IMG/VR virus record: IMGVR_UViG_3300023094_000002
Location: 1-43,690 of that record
DNA length: 43,690 nt
Reading direction: 5' to 3' (one strand)
From: a virus
Every line of letters starts with the position of its first letter. Within the stretch, counting starts at the first letter, position 1. Shown here in pieces: positions 23,182 to 30,789 of this stretch. Under the pieces are notes generated by a model. The model ran no database searches. It was not told where the DNA came from and saw nothing but the letters and a program-made list of their open reading frames with translations. The translations under genes and the position numbers were made by a program.

Positions 23182-23620
23182 ATTTTAAAGTTGATTTTTC
23201 TATGTATTCCGATTCTGGGAGCGAAAAACAATTGAAGTGGTTGTTGATTAGGTATTGGAAACACTCTAACTGGTTGTTTACTCGGAGATGAATTCCATTA
23301 TATACTAATTGAAATCCTTCGGAATAAAAGAATGAGTAATATCTATTAAATTTAGCACATTTGTCAACTAACTTCCAGTCTTGTTCAGGAAACGCAATCT
23401 TAGCCAGCATCAATATCGGAATATCTCCATTTTCAAGCGGCTGCGTTAGGCGGTTCATGCTGTGAAGTGCGGGTTTAACTTCAATCAGGCTGTAACCGTT
23501 AACGAAAATATCTCCTTTTTCGTAAAAGTAAACACTTTTGAGTTCGTTAATTTGACCCGACCAGTCTTCAAATTTCAAGCCCGTTCCTAAATAGTGGTGT
23601 AATACCGTTTTTGTTGTCAT
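23180..23620 (-). CDS. Hypothetical phage protein
   Basis: 146 residues. Contains HHYLGTGLKFEDWSGQINEL and LHSMNRLTQPLENGDIPILM then AFPEQDWKLV, a combination seen in uncharacterised phage proteins of Bacteroidota that I recall only as conserved. Aromatic-rich C-terminus. No catalytic motif. Confidence 0.65.
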   Translation of the reverse strand: MTTKTVLHHYLGTGLKFEDWSGQINELKSVYFYEKGDIFVNGYSLIEVKPALHSMNRLTQPLENGDIPILMLAKIAFPEQDWKLVDKCAKFNRYYSFFYSEGFQLVYNGIHLRVNNQLECFQYLINNHFNCFSLPESEYIEKSTLK

Positions 23621-23623
23621 TGG

Positions 23624-24094
23624 TTAAGGTTTTAAAGTCGTTCTAGCAATGAAATTAACTTCGATAAGTCTATCAACAGCATTGATGTTTTTGCTTTCGT
23701 CGTAGTCTAATTTGGCGATTTTTTCAAGGGCGGTTTTGTATTCTTGTTCGCGGCTTGGTTTGGTTGTTGGGAGTGAGGCGAGGGTTTTTGAGCATATATT
23801 TCTTACGCTTTCTATCCAATCTCTACATTCTCCTTTTGTGCATGGTTGTTGATAATTTATAATCTTCTCTAAAGCCGTTTTCATTTCCTCGAATTGGGTT
23901 AAGCGGGTTTCCGTTTCCAAAAGTCGTTTTCCTAATTCAATGAAAAGCATATCGGGATCTCGATTGAAATTAACAGGAACTTGAAGTGACCAGGATTTTC
24001 CGCCTGTTTTTGCAAGTTTATTAACTAATTCATTTGCCCGCTGCACAATTTCTGAATTTGATAATGTGCATTTGTCTTTCGTTGTATTATCCAT
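23624..24094 (-). CDS. Hypothetical protein
   Basis: 156 residues. Helical, with VNFNRDPDMLFIELGKRLLE and two copies of a TALEKI segment (at about residues 87 and 135) that suggest an internal repeat. Starts 5 bases after the zinc-finger gene. Function unknown. Confidence 0.6.
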   Translation of the reverse strand: MDNTTKDKCTLSNSEIVQRANELVNKLAKTGGKSWSLQVPVNFNRDPDMLFIELGKRLLETETRLTQFEEMKTALEKIINYQQPCTKGECRDWIESVRNICSKTLASLPTTKPSREQEYKTALEKIAKLDYDESKNINAVDRLIEVNFIARTTLKP

Positions 24095-24098
24095 GATG

Positions 24099-24269
24099 TT
24101 ATGATTTAGAAAATTTGTAGTTTTTGGTGTTGCCGTAAGTATAAGTAACTTTGCAATCTTGTTTTTTATCTCGATGCATTGCCGTATGCCGGTTTATTCC
24201 CAAATAATGAAAATCTTTTCCGCAAGTATGGCAATGACAATTTTTATCTAAAGTTATTTTTCTTCCCAT
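24099..24269 (-). CDS. Single C2H2 zinc-finger protein, 56 residues
   Basis: ATG 24269: MGRKITLDKNCHCHTCGKDF, then HYLGINRHTAMHRDKK. The four ligands CHTC ... INRHTAMH fit a C2H2 finger (C-x2-C, Phe and Leu core, H-x3-H) with a basic tail. It would bind DNA, RNA or protein. C2H2 fingers are rare in bacteria and their phages. Just too small for many gene callers. Confidence 0.75.
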   Translation of the reverse strand: MGRKITLDKNCHCHTCGKDFHYLGINRHTAMHRDKKQDCKVTYTYGNTKNYKFSKS

Positions 24270-24281
24270 TTTCTTTATTTG

Positions 24282-24836
24282 TTAACTGTGTGGTTGGAGG
24301 TTAGCAATCAATCTGCTTTTTAATTCAGATATTTCTTTTTCAATCATTTCGTTGTGAGTTTCAACCTCGATTGGTATAATTGAAATTTCTCTTACACTTC
24401 TTGCATGGCTAACTGCTTCTTTTTTATCATACACTCCGGCACGTGATTTAAAATCAGTATATCCAGCCCAATTTGGGCGATAATACATTCCTTTCAAGAT
24501 ATAGCAATGCGAAATATTTTCGTCATTAAAAATCTGGTCTAACGATTCTTTACGGCTACGCTCGGTTAACAATTCATCTATGCTGTACAACGAAAGTTCT
24601 TTGTCTTCAAAATTGTATAAGTCTGATTCTTCATCGCGAACAACCGGAATGTTTAAATATGAAATTTCCTCGTCTGAAAACCTCAAACTGTAATTGTCAT
24701 TATTAATGACTTTCAAAAGCGCCGATTTTGCCTTATTAAGATTTTCAGCATAAACAATCTCTTTTGAATAACAATAACCTTCGTCGATTTTTCCCAAATC
24801 GATTGTATATGCTTTTTTTGCTAATTTGTATGACAT
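24282..24836 (-). CDS. Conserved phage protein with YRPNWAGYTDF motif
   Basis: 184 residues. The segment MYYRPNWAGYTDFKSRAGVY (117-136) followed by DKKEAVSHARSV resembles a motif shared by many small phage proteins, typically with the form YRPNxxGYT and AGxY. The first 115 residues are acidic and unrecognised. Function unknown. Confidence 0.7.
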   Translation of the reverse strand: MSYKLAKKAYTIDLGKIDEGYCYSKEIVYAENLNKAKSALLKVINNDNYSLRFSDEEISYLNIPVVRDEESDLYNFEDKELSLYSIDELLTERSRKESLDQIFNDENISHCYILKGMYYRPNWAGYTDFKSRAGVYDKKEAVSHARSVREISIIPIEVETHNEMIEKEISELKSRLIANLQPHS

Positions 24837-24838
24837 CC

Positions 24839-25162
24839 TTATTCAGTTTTTAAATTATTAGTTGATAAAACAGCCCCGAGTTTGATCCTGAAAACATCGC
24901 CTTGCCAATTTTCCGACCATTCGGGTTTAGCTTCGCCAATATCGATGCCTTTGAATTCAACTATCATTTCCGGCGCGTTTCTTTGATAACCGTTTTTGAA
25001 TGTGACTGTGTCGAATGATTCAAATATTGCTCCATCCAAATCAAAATATTCAATAAGTCTTTGATTCCAATGCGATTTTATCTCCCGATATTCCTCAGTC
25101 TTTTTGCCCGACAAAATCATATCGAACCACTTCTTTTTTAAAGGTAGGTGTAGTGTTTTCAT
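24839..25162 (-). CDS. ASCH-domain protein
   Basis: 107 residues. LPLKKKWFDMILSGKKTEEY then REIKSHWNQR is the diagnostic start of ASCH domains (PUA-like fold, RNA binding or nucleotide-linked chemistry), with VEFKGIDIGEAKPEW near the end. Phage ASCH proteins may act on modified nucleosides or RNA. Specific role unknown. Confidence 0.85.
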   Translation of the reverse strand: MKTLHLPLKKKWFDMILSGKKTEEYREIKSHWNQRLIEYFDLDGAIFESFDTVTFKNGYQRNAPEMIVEFKGIDIGEAKPEWSENWQGDVFRIKLGAVLSTNNLKTE

Positions 25163-25168
25163 CCCCTA

Positions 25169-25546
25169 TTATTTTTGTGATGGCAAAGCATCGGTTAAAG
25201 GCAATTCTTTTTGAGTTAATGCAAAGTATAGGTTTTGCAGTTGATGAACGTATTTAATGTCAACTACTGTTTCATTTAACCAAAACCGAGTTATTGATCC
25301 ATTTATATCTAAACTGAATCCTTTATCATAAAAGTGAAAATTATCCTCTACTAATTCAAATCCAAAACTTAAGAGCAATTTATCATTTAGCTCAATACCT
25401 TTTATTTCAGAATATTTATATCCGACCGCGATTGTTGTTTTTGTTTTGGAAATTATAAGTTCTTTTTCTCTAATCTCACGGACTATATAAATACCGCCGT
25501 AATTTTCCCAAACATAATTTCCTGTTCTAAGACTGTTATTTTCCAT
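25169..25546 (-). CDS. Conserved protein of Bacteroidota phages
   Basis: 125 residues. LRTGNYVWENYGGIYIVREI, then SEIKGIELNDKLLLSFGFEL, and VHQLQNLYFALTQKELPL are a pattern I recognise from many uncharacterised proteins in Bacteroidota and their phages. Beta-rich. No function assigned. Confidence 0.75.
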   Translation of the reverse strand: MENNSLRTGNYVWENYGGIYIVREIREKELIISKTKTTIAVGYKYSEIKGIELNDKLLLSFGFELVEDNFHFYDKGFSLDINGSITRFWLNETVVDIKYVHQLQNLYFALTQKELPLTDALPSQK

Positions 25547-25561
25547 AATAATCCCCTTTAT

Positions 25562-25726
25562 TTAATTGTTTGAAATGCCGGACAGCCTTTCGTATTCGGT
25601 ATTTAGCGATTTAGTCGCGAATTCCTGCGCTTTCTCCTCGCCCCCTAGCTTCTCTACTACTTTATTTTTAACAGCCGATCTAACGATTGTTATTTTCTCT
25701 TGGTGTGGTATTGTTTTTCTTCCCAT
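25562..25726 (-). CDS. Small hypothetical protein, 54 residues
   Basis: ATG 25726: MGRKTIPHQEKITIVRSAVK, then NKVVEKLGGEEKAQEFATKS. A short strand followed by two helices could be a ribbon-helix-helix-like DNA binder, but this is weak. Shares the MGRK start with the zinc-finger protein. It begins one base after the gene before it. Confidence 0.65.
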   Translation of the reverse strand: MGRKTIPHQEKITIVRSAVKNKVVEKLGGEEKAQEFATKSLNTEYERLSGISNN

Positions 25727-25727
25727 T

Positions 25728-25940
25728 TTATTTTGAATAAGGCATTTTATCTTCTAAAATTTCAACTGGCTGAACATCTACTATTGATTTCCAGAATTTA
25801 GATCCGTGTATATTTTGAACTTTAATCCACTTTCCGCTTGGGCTAACTTCGAGTATTTTAAACTCCTCTACACTAACTCTTGAACCAGAATATCCTGATT
25901 TTTCCAAAACAAGAACTCTTTTTCCTAAAAACTCAGTCAT
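25728..25940 (-). CDS. Small beta-rich protein, first early gene
   Basis: 70 residues: FLGKRVLVLEKSGYSGSRVS then GKWIKVQNIHGSKFWK, an SH3-like barrel pattern. First gene behind the best promoter of the genome. Function unknown. Confidence 0.7.
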   Translation of the reverse strand: MTEFLGKRVLVLEKSGYSGSRVSVEEFKILEVSPSGKWIKVQNIHGSKFWKSIVDVQPVEILEDKMPYSK

Positions 25941-25968
25941 AATTTTTATTTTTAAATGTTATTGAGTA

Positions 25969-26000
25969 CAAATATAATAAATACTTTTATATTACAGCAA
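25969..26000 (-). promoter_or_regulatory. Early-region promoter
   Basis: TTG at 26000-25998, 21-base spacing, TATATTTG at 25976-25969: full match to the Bacteroidota consensus. It lies just after a terminator and gives a leader of about 25-30 bases. Confidence 0.85.
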
Positions 26001-26026
26001 TTTTATTTAATTATTTTTAAGTAAAA

Positions 26027-26053
26027 CAAAAACGCCCCAATTAAGGAGCGTTT
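26027..26053 (-). terminator. Intrinsic terminator of lysis operon
   Basis: Stem AACGCTCC/GGGGCGTT (26045-26052 with 26031-26038, one G-U), 6-base loop, TTTTTG tail. Between it and the endolysin stop at 26114 is a weak hairpin ATATTAT/ATAATAT. Confidence 0.85.
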
Positions 26054-26113
26054 GAGTCATATTATCGGTATCTGATCGTCAATAATATTTTATGTAAAGT
26101 ATTTAGGTTTATC

Positions 26114-26488
26114 TTACCATCTTGCCTTTGTTCCGCGAATATCGTAATGCACGAAGTTCTGGTAAATGCCTAAACCGCCTTGTTTCATTTTTTTAGCAGC
26201 TATTAAAGTTTCGATTGCAAAAGCCAATTCTTTAGGAGTTAATCCTTTTGCGTTAATATCAGCCGCGGAACTAGTCAAATGCTGGCTATTTTTTGCGCCT
26301 CCAACCTTTTTGTTATGTGACGCAGTTCTATAACCGCTGCCAGTAATTGATACAGGAACGCCTAAATGATCGCGAAGGACTTGTAAGTTGTTTGCGACTT
26401 CCTGCGCATTGTGAATGTATTTTTCTGGCACTTTTGTACCATCATGACAATCAAATTCCGATAAGCTAAAGTTTTTTGTGAGTTTCAT
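26114..26488 (-). CDS. Peptidase M15A endolysin
   Basis: 124 residues. The Zn peptidase motifs are SGYRTASHNKKVGGAKNSQH (51-70) with His70, SSAADI with Asp77, and FVHYDIRG with His114. These metallopeptidases cut peptide cross-links of peptidoglycan. No signal peptide, so it depends on the holin-like proteins encoded upstream. It is the last gene of the lysis operon, with the spanin-like pair just before it. Phages of this phylum often use a single M15A domain as endolysin. Confidence 0.88.
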   Translation of the reverse strand: MKLTKNFSLSEFDCHDGTKVPEKYIHNAQEVANNLQVLRDHLGVPVSITGSGYRTASHNKKVGGAKNSQHLTSSAADINAKGLTPKELAFAIETLIAAKKMKQGGLGIYQNFVHYDIRGTKARW

Positions 26489-26600
26489 ATTTCCATTTCC
26501 AAATTAAATCATCAATTAACCAATAAATACCCAATCCGATTGCAAAAAATATACCCGCAGCACACGCGAATAATATTACGGCAAGCCAAATCGGGCTTTG
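26466..26600 (-). other. Open membrane-helix frame directly after a UGA stop
   Basis: In frame after the UGA of the 26819-26601 gene, reading continues QSPIWLAVILFACAAGIFFA then IGLGIYWLIDDLIWKWKYE and stops at 26466, overlapping the endolysin start. It encodes a clear membrane helix with a Trp-rich, charged end, yet has no ATG, GTG or TTG; ATT at 26591 is the only near-start. It may be read through from the upstream gene, start at ATT, or be unused. Confidence 0.4.
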
Positions 26601-26819
26601 TCATTGCAAAGCCTCTTTAAGTTCTTTTGTGCTAATGTACGCCTGTTGCTCAGCTTTACTGAATTCGTTCTTATAACAGTTGTATTCCAGCCTCAACGCA
26701 TCCAACGGATCAATTACAGAAATATAAGTCTTTGGTTTTTCTTTAGCAATATGCGGCGTTTCGCTGGTGCAGACAACTAAAACAATAACCATTAATAATA
26801 TTTCGTAGAGTTTCATCAT
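26601..26819 (-). CDS. Putative outer-membrane spanin lipoprotein
   Basis: 72 residues. A short N-terminal hydrophobic segment LYEILLMVIVLVVC is followed by Ser-Glu; LVVC could be a lipobox with lipidated Cys17. The remainder is a small helical periplasmic domain. It overlaps by 4 bases the gene for a membrane coiled-coil protein, as in two-component spanin pairs. The lipobox is imperfect, so this is provisional. Confidence 0.6.
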   Translation of the reverse strand: MMKLYEILLMVIVLVVCTSETPHIAKEKPKTYISVIDPLDALRLEYNCYKNEFSKAEQQAYISTKELKEALQ

Positions 26820-27133
26820 TTAATATTTAATTTCGATTTTATAGTCTTGACGTCGGTCTTTATGCTATCCATTTTCGGAGTGCCAATCTTGTAAAAAAGG
26901 CTGTTTTCGATTAACAACGCTTTATTCTCTTTGCGAAGTTCTTTATTGTCTGACCTAACTTCGTTATATAAAATGAATAAACTATTATATCTTTTATCTG
27001 CAAGCTCCTGGATCTTATTGGCTGACCTGTCATTTGCCCAACCAAAATATAAGACCATTCCAACAACCAGAATAGTAAACTTTTTCCGATCCGTGAAATT
27101 GGCAAAATTAAATAAATCGGATAATTGAGGCAT
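26816..27133 (-). CDS. Putative inner-membrane spanin
   Basis: 105 residues. One membrane helix KFTILVVGMVLYFGW (18-32) followed by a periplasmic coiled coil (LFILYNEVRSDNKELRKENK). This is the layout of Rz-type i-spanins, and the next gene encodes a candidate lipoprotein partner. It sits between holin-like and endolysin genes. Confidence 0.7.
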   Translation of the reverse strand: MPQLSDLFNFANFTDRKKFTILVVGMVLYFGWANDRSANKIQELADKRYNSLFILYNEVRSDNKELRKENKALLIENSLFYKIGTPKMDSIKTDVKTIKSKLNIK

Positions 27134-27149
27134 TTACTTTTAAATTGGG

Positions 27150-27203
27150 CTATTCGTAGAAATCGGTTTCTCCATCGTAATCGTACGGGATATTATCTTT
27201 CAT
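27150..27203 (-). CDS. Possible 17-residue peptide
   Basis: ATG 27203 overlaps the end of the preceding gene and reads MKDNIPYDYDGETDFYE, then TAG. Very acidic. It fills the gap between two lysis genes and has the same coupled arrangement as its neighbours, but it is so short that chance is a fair explanation. Confidence 0.3.
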   Translation of the reverse strand: MKDNIPYDYDGETDFYE

Positions 27204-27438
27204 ACTGATCGTCTGTTTGCTTATCAATTTCTGCTTTTGTCTGTGCGGTTTCTCCTACGCCCGTAACGTTTTTATCTTTTGCTAACAAACCAATTCCTAT
27301 AGTACCGAAAAAAGTAGCTGCCAACCCGACTATTTTAAGCCAATTCGGTACTACTTCTAATCCTAATTGTTGAATCGCGGCAGGAACTAATCCTAAAGCC
27401 GTAACGATTGATGCTAATGAAGTCCTCCAATTTCTCAT
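27193..27438 (-). CDS. Small holin-like membrane protein
   Basis: 81 residues with two hydrophobic helices (SIVTALGLVPAAIQQLG and LKIVGLAATFFGTIGIGLLA) and a charged C-terminus. Size and topology fit a class II holin or pinholin. It abuts the larger holin-like gene (1-base overlap) and precedes the spanins. Which of the two sets lysis time cannot be told. Confidence 0.65.
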   Translation of the reverse strand: MRNWRTSLASIVTALGLVPAAIQQLGLEVVPNWLKIVGLAATFFGTIGIGLLAKDKNVTGVGETAQTKAEIDKQTDDQYER

Positions 27439-27857
27439 TATCTTTTTCTTTTAATTAACCAATAAATAAACTGAACGACCGGAAATATACAGATCGCCAA
27501 ACAAATGTAAAAAAGTATTTCGGATCCTGGCACAATTGCCCAGAGAATAAAAGCGACCGGCGCGCCCATAGCAGAACAAAACACATCCCATTTCTGAAAT
27601 ATAGCATTGAAAATATCGCGCTGCATCATTTCGTAAACAAATGCTACTAACAGAATGATAAAAGTATAAATGAAGTATTTTTCAGCACCCAACTCGTAAA
27701 GGGTTTTAAAGGCATCGTGCCAAACTAATTGCGGATTTTTATGCGGTACTGCGCCCCAATACATGAAGTCGTAAATAAATGCAGTAGCTACAATTAAATG
27801 CAGCATTCCCTTTGAGGCGAATAGGGTTTTACTTATGTTTGAAAGTAGCTCCTTCAT
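27438..27857 (-). CDS. Holin-like protein, phage_holin_4 type
   Basis: 139 residues with about four hydrophobic segments (LHLIVATAFIYDFMYWG; FIYTFIILLVAFVYEMM; APVAFILWAIVPGSEILFYI; ICIFPVVQFIYWLI) and a basic tip IKRKR. This matches the toxin-secretion/phage lysis holin group used by many Bacteroidota phages. It should open the inner membrane for the M15 endolysin. Confidence 0.72.
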   Translation of the reverse strand: MKELLSNISKTLFASKGMLHLIVATAFIYDFMYWGAVPHKNPQLVWHDAFKTLYELGAEKYFIYTFIILLVAFVYEMMQRDIFNAIFQKWDVFCSAMGAPVAFILWAIVPGSEILFYICLAICIFPVVQFIYWLIKRKR

Positions 27858-28042
27858 AGGTTTTCCAGATTAGCGTTTTGCAATCCGGTCAAATTCAATA
27901 GCGCGTTATCAATACAATCGCCTCGATTTTTAAAGCTCTCAGAACTTGCGCCGATGATCTTACCGTTATGCGCTGATTTCAATTGCCAACGCCAATGACC
28001 TCGCCAATTCTGTTTTAATTTAAATATTGCTGGTTTTGACAT
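27854..28042 (-). CDS. DUF1508 (YegP-like) protein
   Basis: 62 residues from ATG 28042 (the frame is open to a TTG at 28072). FKLKQNWRGHWRWQLKSAHN then KIIGASSESFKNRGDCIDNA is one DUF1508 repeat (W-R-W-x-L ... NG-x-I ... S-E-x-Y/F). Function unknown; first gene of the lysis operon. Confidence 0.82.
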   Translation of the reverse strand: MSKPAIFKLKQNWRGHWRWQLKSAHNGKIIGASSESFKNRGDCIDNALLNLTGLQNANLENL

Positions 28043-28060
28043 AATAAATAGTTTAGATTG

Positions 28061-28103
28061 TAAATATAACAAAAAAATCCTTACTCGGTTAAAAGTAAGG
28101 ATT
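28061..28103 (-). terminator. Intrinsic terminator followed by a -7-like box
   Basis: 9-bp stem AATCCTTAC/GTAAGGATT (28095-28103 with 28076-28084), 10-base loop and seven T. The T tract runs into TATATTTA (28068-28061), one base off a -7 box, which might start the lysis transcript 19 bases before the ATG. No good TTG at the right distance. Confidence 0.8.
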
Positions 28104-28141
28104 TCAAAACAATCATTATGAAAGTGTAAATGTAGGGAAAA

Positions 28142-28654
28142 TTATGGAACTTTCTTAATTTCGCTTCGCAACGCTGAAATGTCCGTACTTAGGGCAGTAC
28201 TTATTTTTGCAGGCAACAAGGCAAAAGCTTCTGGAAAATTTTCTTCAACTCTTTTGTAAGTCCTAAGCCCAAATAAAGTAACCTCAATTTCTTTTACGGT
28301 TTTCCTCATTTTTTCAGCATGAATTTCAATTTTATCTCGAAGTTTTATTAACATATCTGCCGTTTTGCTGTCTGGCGTAAATGTTCTCCCTTTTGATTGA
28401 TTTTTAGGAAGTCTCTCGGTTAATTTAAAGTTTTGCCAATTCCAACCATTCCCGTGAAGCTGAACGGATTGAATTAACTCCATCCAATCAGGTTTTTCTT
28501 TCCACATTAATAAAACATCATTAGGGATTTTAGCCTTATAAGCTGCCGTAATTTTTTCATTAAGCTCTTTTTCCATTACTGAAATCGCTTCAGACTTTTT
28601 TTGAACTAATTTTATCGCAACTTCTGATGCGATAGCTTTTGTGATTGTACTCAT
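28142..28654 (-). CDS. Possible Nmad5-like nucleotide-modification protein
   Basis: 170 residues. The start STITKAIASEVAIKLVQKKS with a following Glu/Lys coiled coil, then AYKAKIPNDVLLMWKEKPDW and a helical C-terminus, resembles Nmad5 proteins of phages as I remember them. The family was named by association with modified-nucleotide pathways, and its activity is not established. No other base-modification genes are seen except the C5 methyltransferase. Expression may be controlled by element A just upstream. Confidence 0.5.
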   Translation of the reverse strand: MSTITKAIASEVAIKLVQKKSEAISVMEKELNEKITAAYKAKIPNDVLLMWKEKPDWMELIQSVQLHGNGWNWQNFKLTERLPKNQSKGRTFTPDSKTADMLIKLRDKIEIHAEKMRKTVKEIEVTLFGLRTYKRVEENFPEAFALLPAKISTALSTDISALRSEIKKVP

Positions 28655-28671
28655 AATAAATTTTGTAAAAT

Positions 28672-28767
28672 AGAAAAAGGCGCAGAATCCTCGACAGAAA
28701 CTACGCCTTTATCCAATTAAGATTAGTTTTTCTTAATTTTAACCGTGAGTGTCGAGCCAAACAGTAT
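28672..28767 (-). ncRNA. Promoter-proximal pseudoknot-terminator RNA (element A)
   Basis: In order of transcription: ATACTGTTTGG start, pairing segment CTCGACA (28756-28750), hairpin AATTAAGA/TCTTAATT (28738-28731 with 28722-28715), terminator with 10-bp stem AAAGGCGTAG/CTGCGCCTTT (28710-28701 with 28685-28676) and T tract. The terminator loop contains TGTCGAG (28696-28690), a perfect 7-bp complement of the 5' segment. The terminator ends about 17 bases before the ATG at 28654. Close relative of element B. Confidence 0.68.
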
Positions 28768-28769
28768 CG

Positions 28770-28799
28770 CAAACATACAAAACATTTCTCAAAAAACAA
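28770..28799 (-). promoter_or_regulatory. Promoter of element A
   Basis: TTG at 28799-28797, 19-base spacing, TATGTTTG at 28777-28770: full consensus. The TTG overlaps the last codons of the metalloprotease gene. Confidence 0.82.
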
Positions 28800-30789
28800 C
28801 CACAACGGTATTACTTTTTTCAGTACGCACACCCGCAGCGTTTTTCCCTTTCACAACGTAAGTATATCCTGATTTCACATTATTAACTGTATATGAAAAT
28901 GATTTGCCGTTTGTCGTGCCTAAATAGTGTTCGCAGGGATTGCCGCCCGGATCGTTATTATCACAAGTTGGGTTCTGATAAATACTGAAACTCGTTTGAG
29001 TAAATCCAACCGGCTGCGTCCAATTCAATCGAATGCTACTACCTGATAGAATAGTATAAGATAAAACAGGCGCATTCGATTGGCTTTCAATTGTAAACTC
29101 ATTGGATTTGGCAAAGTAAACGTTTCCGATCGGTCGTATAATGAATTGTGCTATGCCTGGTGTGTTTGGAATTGTAATGTTTTCTGATCCATCGTTGGGC
29201 GTTGATTCAATCAAGACTCTTTCGAGTCCGTTTGATATAATCCCGATGCTGATAAATTGCGTAGTTGAGCCTCCGATAGTCCACGTTAGATTGTAATCGA
29301 TGCCGGATTTTAAAAGTGGCGAAATCGCCGTAATTAAAAACGGATCGCCTTTTACCGTGATTTTAATATCATCAGTATTTGTTGCGCCTTTTCCGTCGCG
29401 AACGGTACACCTGAAATTCATTATTCGGGCTTTCTTTGCCAACGCCCACCATTTACCCTTATTTTCTATAATACGTTTAGGATCTTTTGTTGGCGGTTCT
29501 GATTTCTGCAATACACCGCTAACAGTTGTATTTAATTCAGGTATATTACTCGCCACATAACCGCGATCGAATTGTTCCCAGCAATATGTAAGCTTATCGC
29601 CATTAGCATCAAATCCGATTGCGGTCAACTCAAATGGTGTGTTTATTGGAACGATAATATCAATCCCTGCGTTAACCGTTGGCGGCGTATTTCCTGTAAT
29701 AGTGGTCCGACCAATCAAAGGCTTTGACTTTACAAATTCTGTGATTTGCTGAATGCTGATAGCATGAAAATAAGCGTCTGAATGCGCTTGTACATTGTAC
29801 GCTGTAATTCCTGCATAACCCATAATCGTACTTCCTGATCCTGGTTCCATTTGTGCCGCTCCTTCAGTTGAAACGGTATGCGTATGCGTTGCCCCGAATT
29901 GATGCCCTACTTCGTGACAAATGTAATCAACTACAAAAGTTAATCCACGCGGAGAAATCGCATCAATTACATTTGTTCCTTTAGTCAATGGCAGTCCTAT
30001 TGTAGCGATCCCGCCAGCATTACCGCGATTTGAAGTCGATTTGTAAATAACCAATCCGTAGTCATAATTGGCCGTTACAATTCTCGTATCGAATAACTTT
30101 TGCTGATCTGCTGCCTTTGTAGAAATACTCGTAAATGGATCGGTCGCGGCGTTCGTGTAAATCAGGTTTTCAGAACCCGAAGCAATGACCGACCAAATCC
30201 CAAGATCGTTAAAGTAAATCGCGTTTTGGATAGTTAGCATTTCATTCCAAGCCGCCAACGTCTGACTAACCCCGCCATAAAAAGCCGTTGTTTCTCCTGG
30301 CGATGCCATTGCAACTCGGGACGTTCTTAATTTACCGTCATCAGCCGCCCATTTGTTTTGCGCTGTTGTTGCTGAACGTATCGATTTAGCATCGTAAGGC
30401 GTACCACATTCAAAATCTTTCGGTTCTGTTGATTTCTTTGTCTGCTTGTAAATATTGCCAGAAACAGGCTCTAAAATGGTATTTAAAGAATCGCTTACAA
30501 CTGAAACACCGTTCGGATTTGTGGAAATGTAAACCGTTTTATTTCCGGATTTTCCGATGTATGCTTTATAATCAGGATTTGGCGTTTCAAAGTTTGAAAA
30601 TTCAGTTAAGGTGTATTTGTCTAAGTTACCTTTTGAATCTGGGAAAACGGCTAATTTCTTACTGATCTGCTTTGTAATCGCGTTTTTGTTCAGTTCGTAA
30701 TAAACACCATCGTTGTTTTTGCTTTGGATTGGTTTCCATTGGGCTGCTGCGAATATTGGCAGGAGTAGGAATAGGATTATTTTTTTCAT
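28789..30789 (-). CDS. Secreted metzincin metalloprotease (reprolysin-like)
   Basis: 666 residues. Signal peptide MKKIILFLLLPIFAAAQ. A propeptide-like region to about 125 includes a Cys at 128 (FECGTPYDA), possibly a cysteine switch. The catalytic motif HEVGHQFGATH is at 292-302, and the Met-turn is STIMGYAG (Met323). Then come PKD/Ig-like domains (about 365-480 and 485-570) and a C-terminal fibronectin III-like domain. No type IX sorting tail is evident. Most M12B-like proteases are bacterial virulence or scavenging enzymes; here one lies among phage accessory genes. It could clear extracellular or surface protein, or alter the lysed host. Function is inferred. Confidence 0.85.
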   Translation of the reverse strand: MKKIILFLLLPIFAAAQWKPIQSKNNDGVYYELNKNAITKQISKKLAVFPDSKGNLDKYTLTEFSNFETPNPDYKAYIGKSGNKTVYISTNPNGVSVVSDSLNTILEPVSGNIYKQTKKSTEPKDFECGTPYDAKSIRSATTAQNKWAADDGKLRTSRVAMASPGETTAFYGGVSQTLAAWNEMLTIQNAIYFNDLGIWSVIASGSENLIYTNAATDPFTSISTKAADQQKLFDTRIVTANYDYGLVIYKSTSNRGNAGGIATIGLPLTKGTNVIDAISPRGLTFVVDYICHEVGHQFGATHTHTVSTEGAAQMEPGSGSTIMGYAGITAYNVQAHSDAYFHAISIQQITEFVKSKPLIGRTTITGNTPPTVNAGIDIIVPINTPFELTAIGFDANGDKLTYCWEQFDRGYVASNIPELNTTVSGVLQKSEPPTKDPKRIIENKGKWWALAKKARIMNFRCTVRDGKGATNTDDIKITVKGDPFLITAISPLLKSGIDYNLTWTIGGSTTQFISIGIISNGLERVLIESTPNDGSENITIPNTPGIAQFIIRPIGNVYFAKSNEFTIESQSNAPVLSYTILSGSSIRLNWTQPVGFTQTSFSIYQNPTCDNNDPGGNPCEHYLGTTNGKSFSYTVNNVKSGYTYVVKGKNAAGVRTEKSNTVVVVF

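Noticed and set aside
26466-26612. Alternative frame from ATG 26606 (MTKPDLACRNIIRVCC...)
   Set aside because: Has an ATGA-type start but encodes a short, Cys/Arg/Asn-rich peptide of about 30 residues; the membrane-helix frame fits better.
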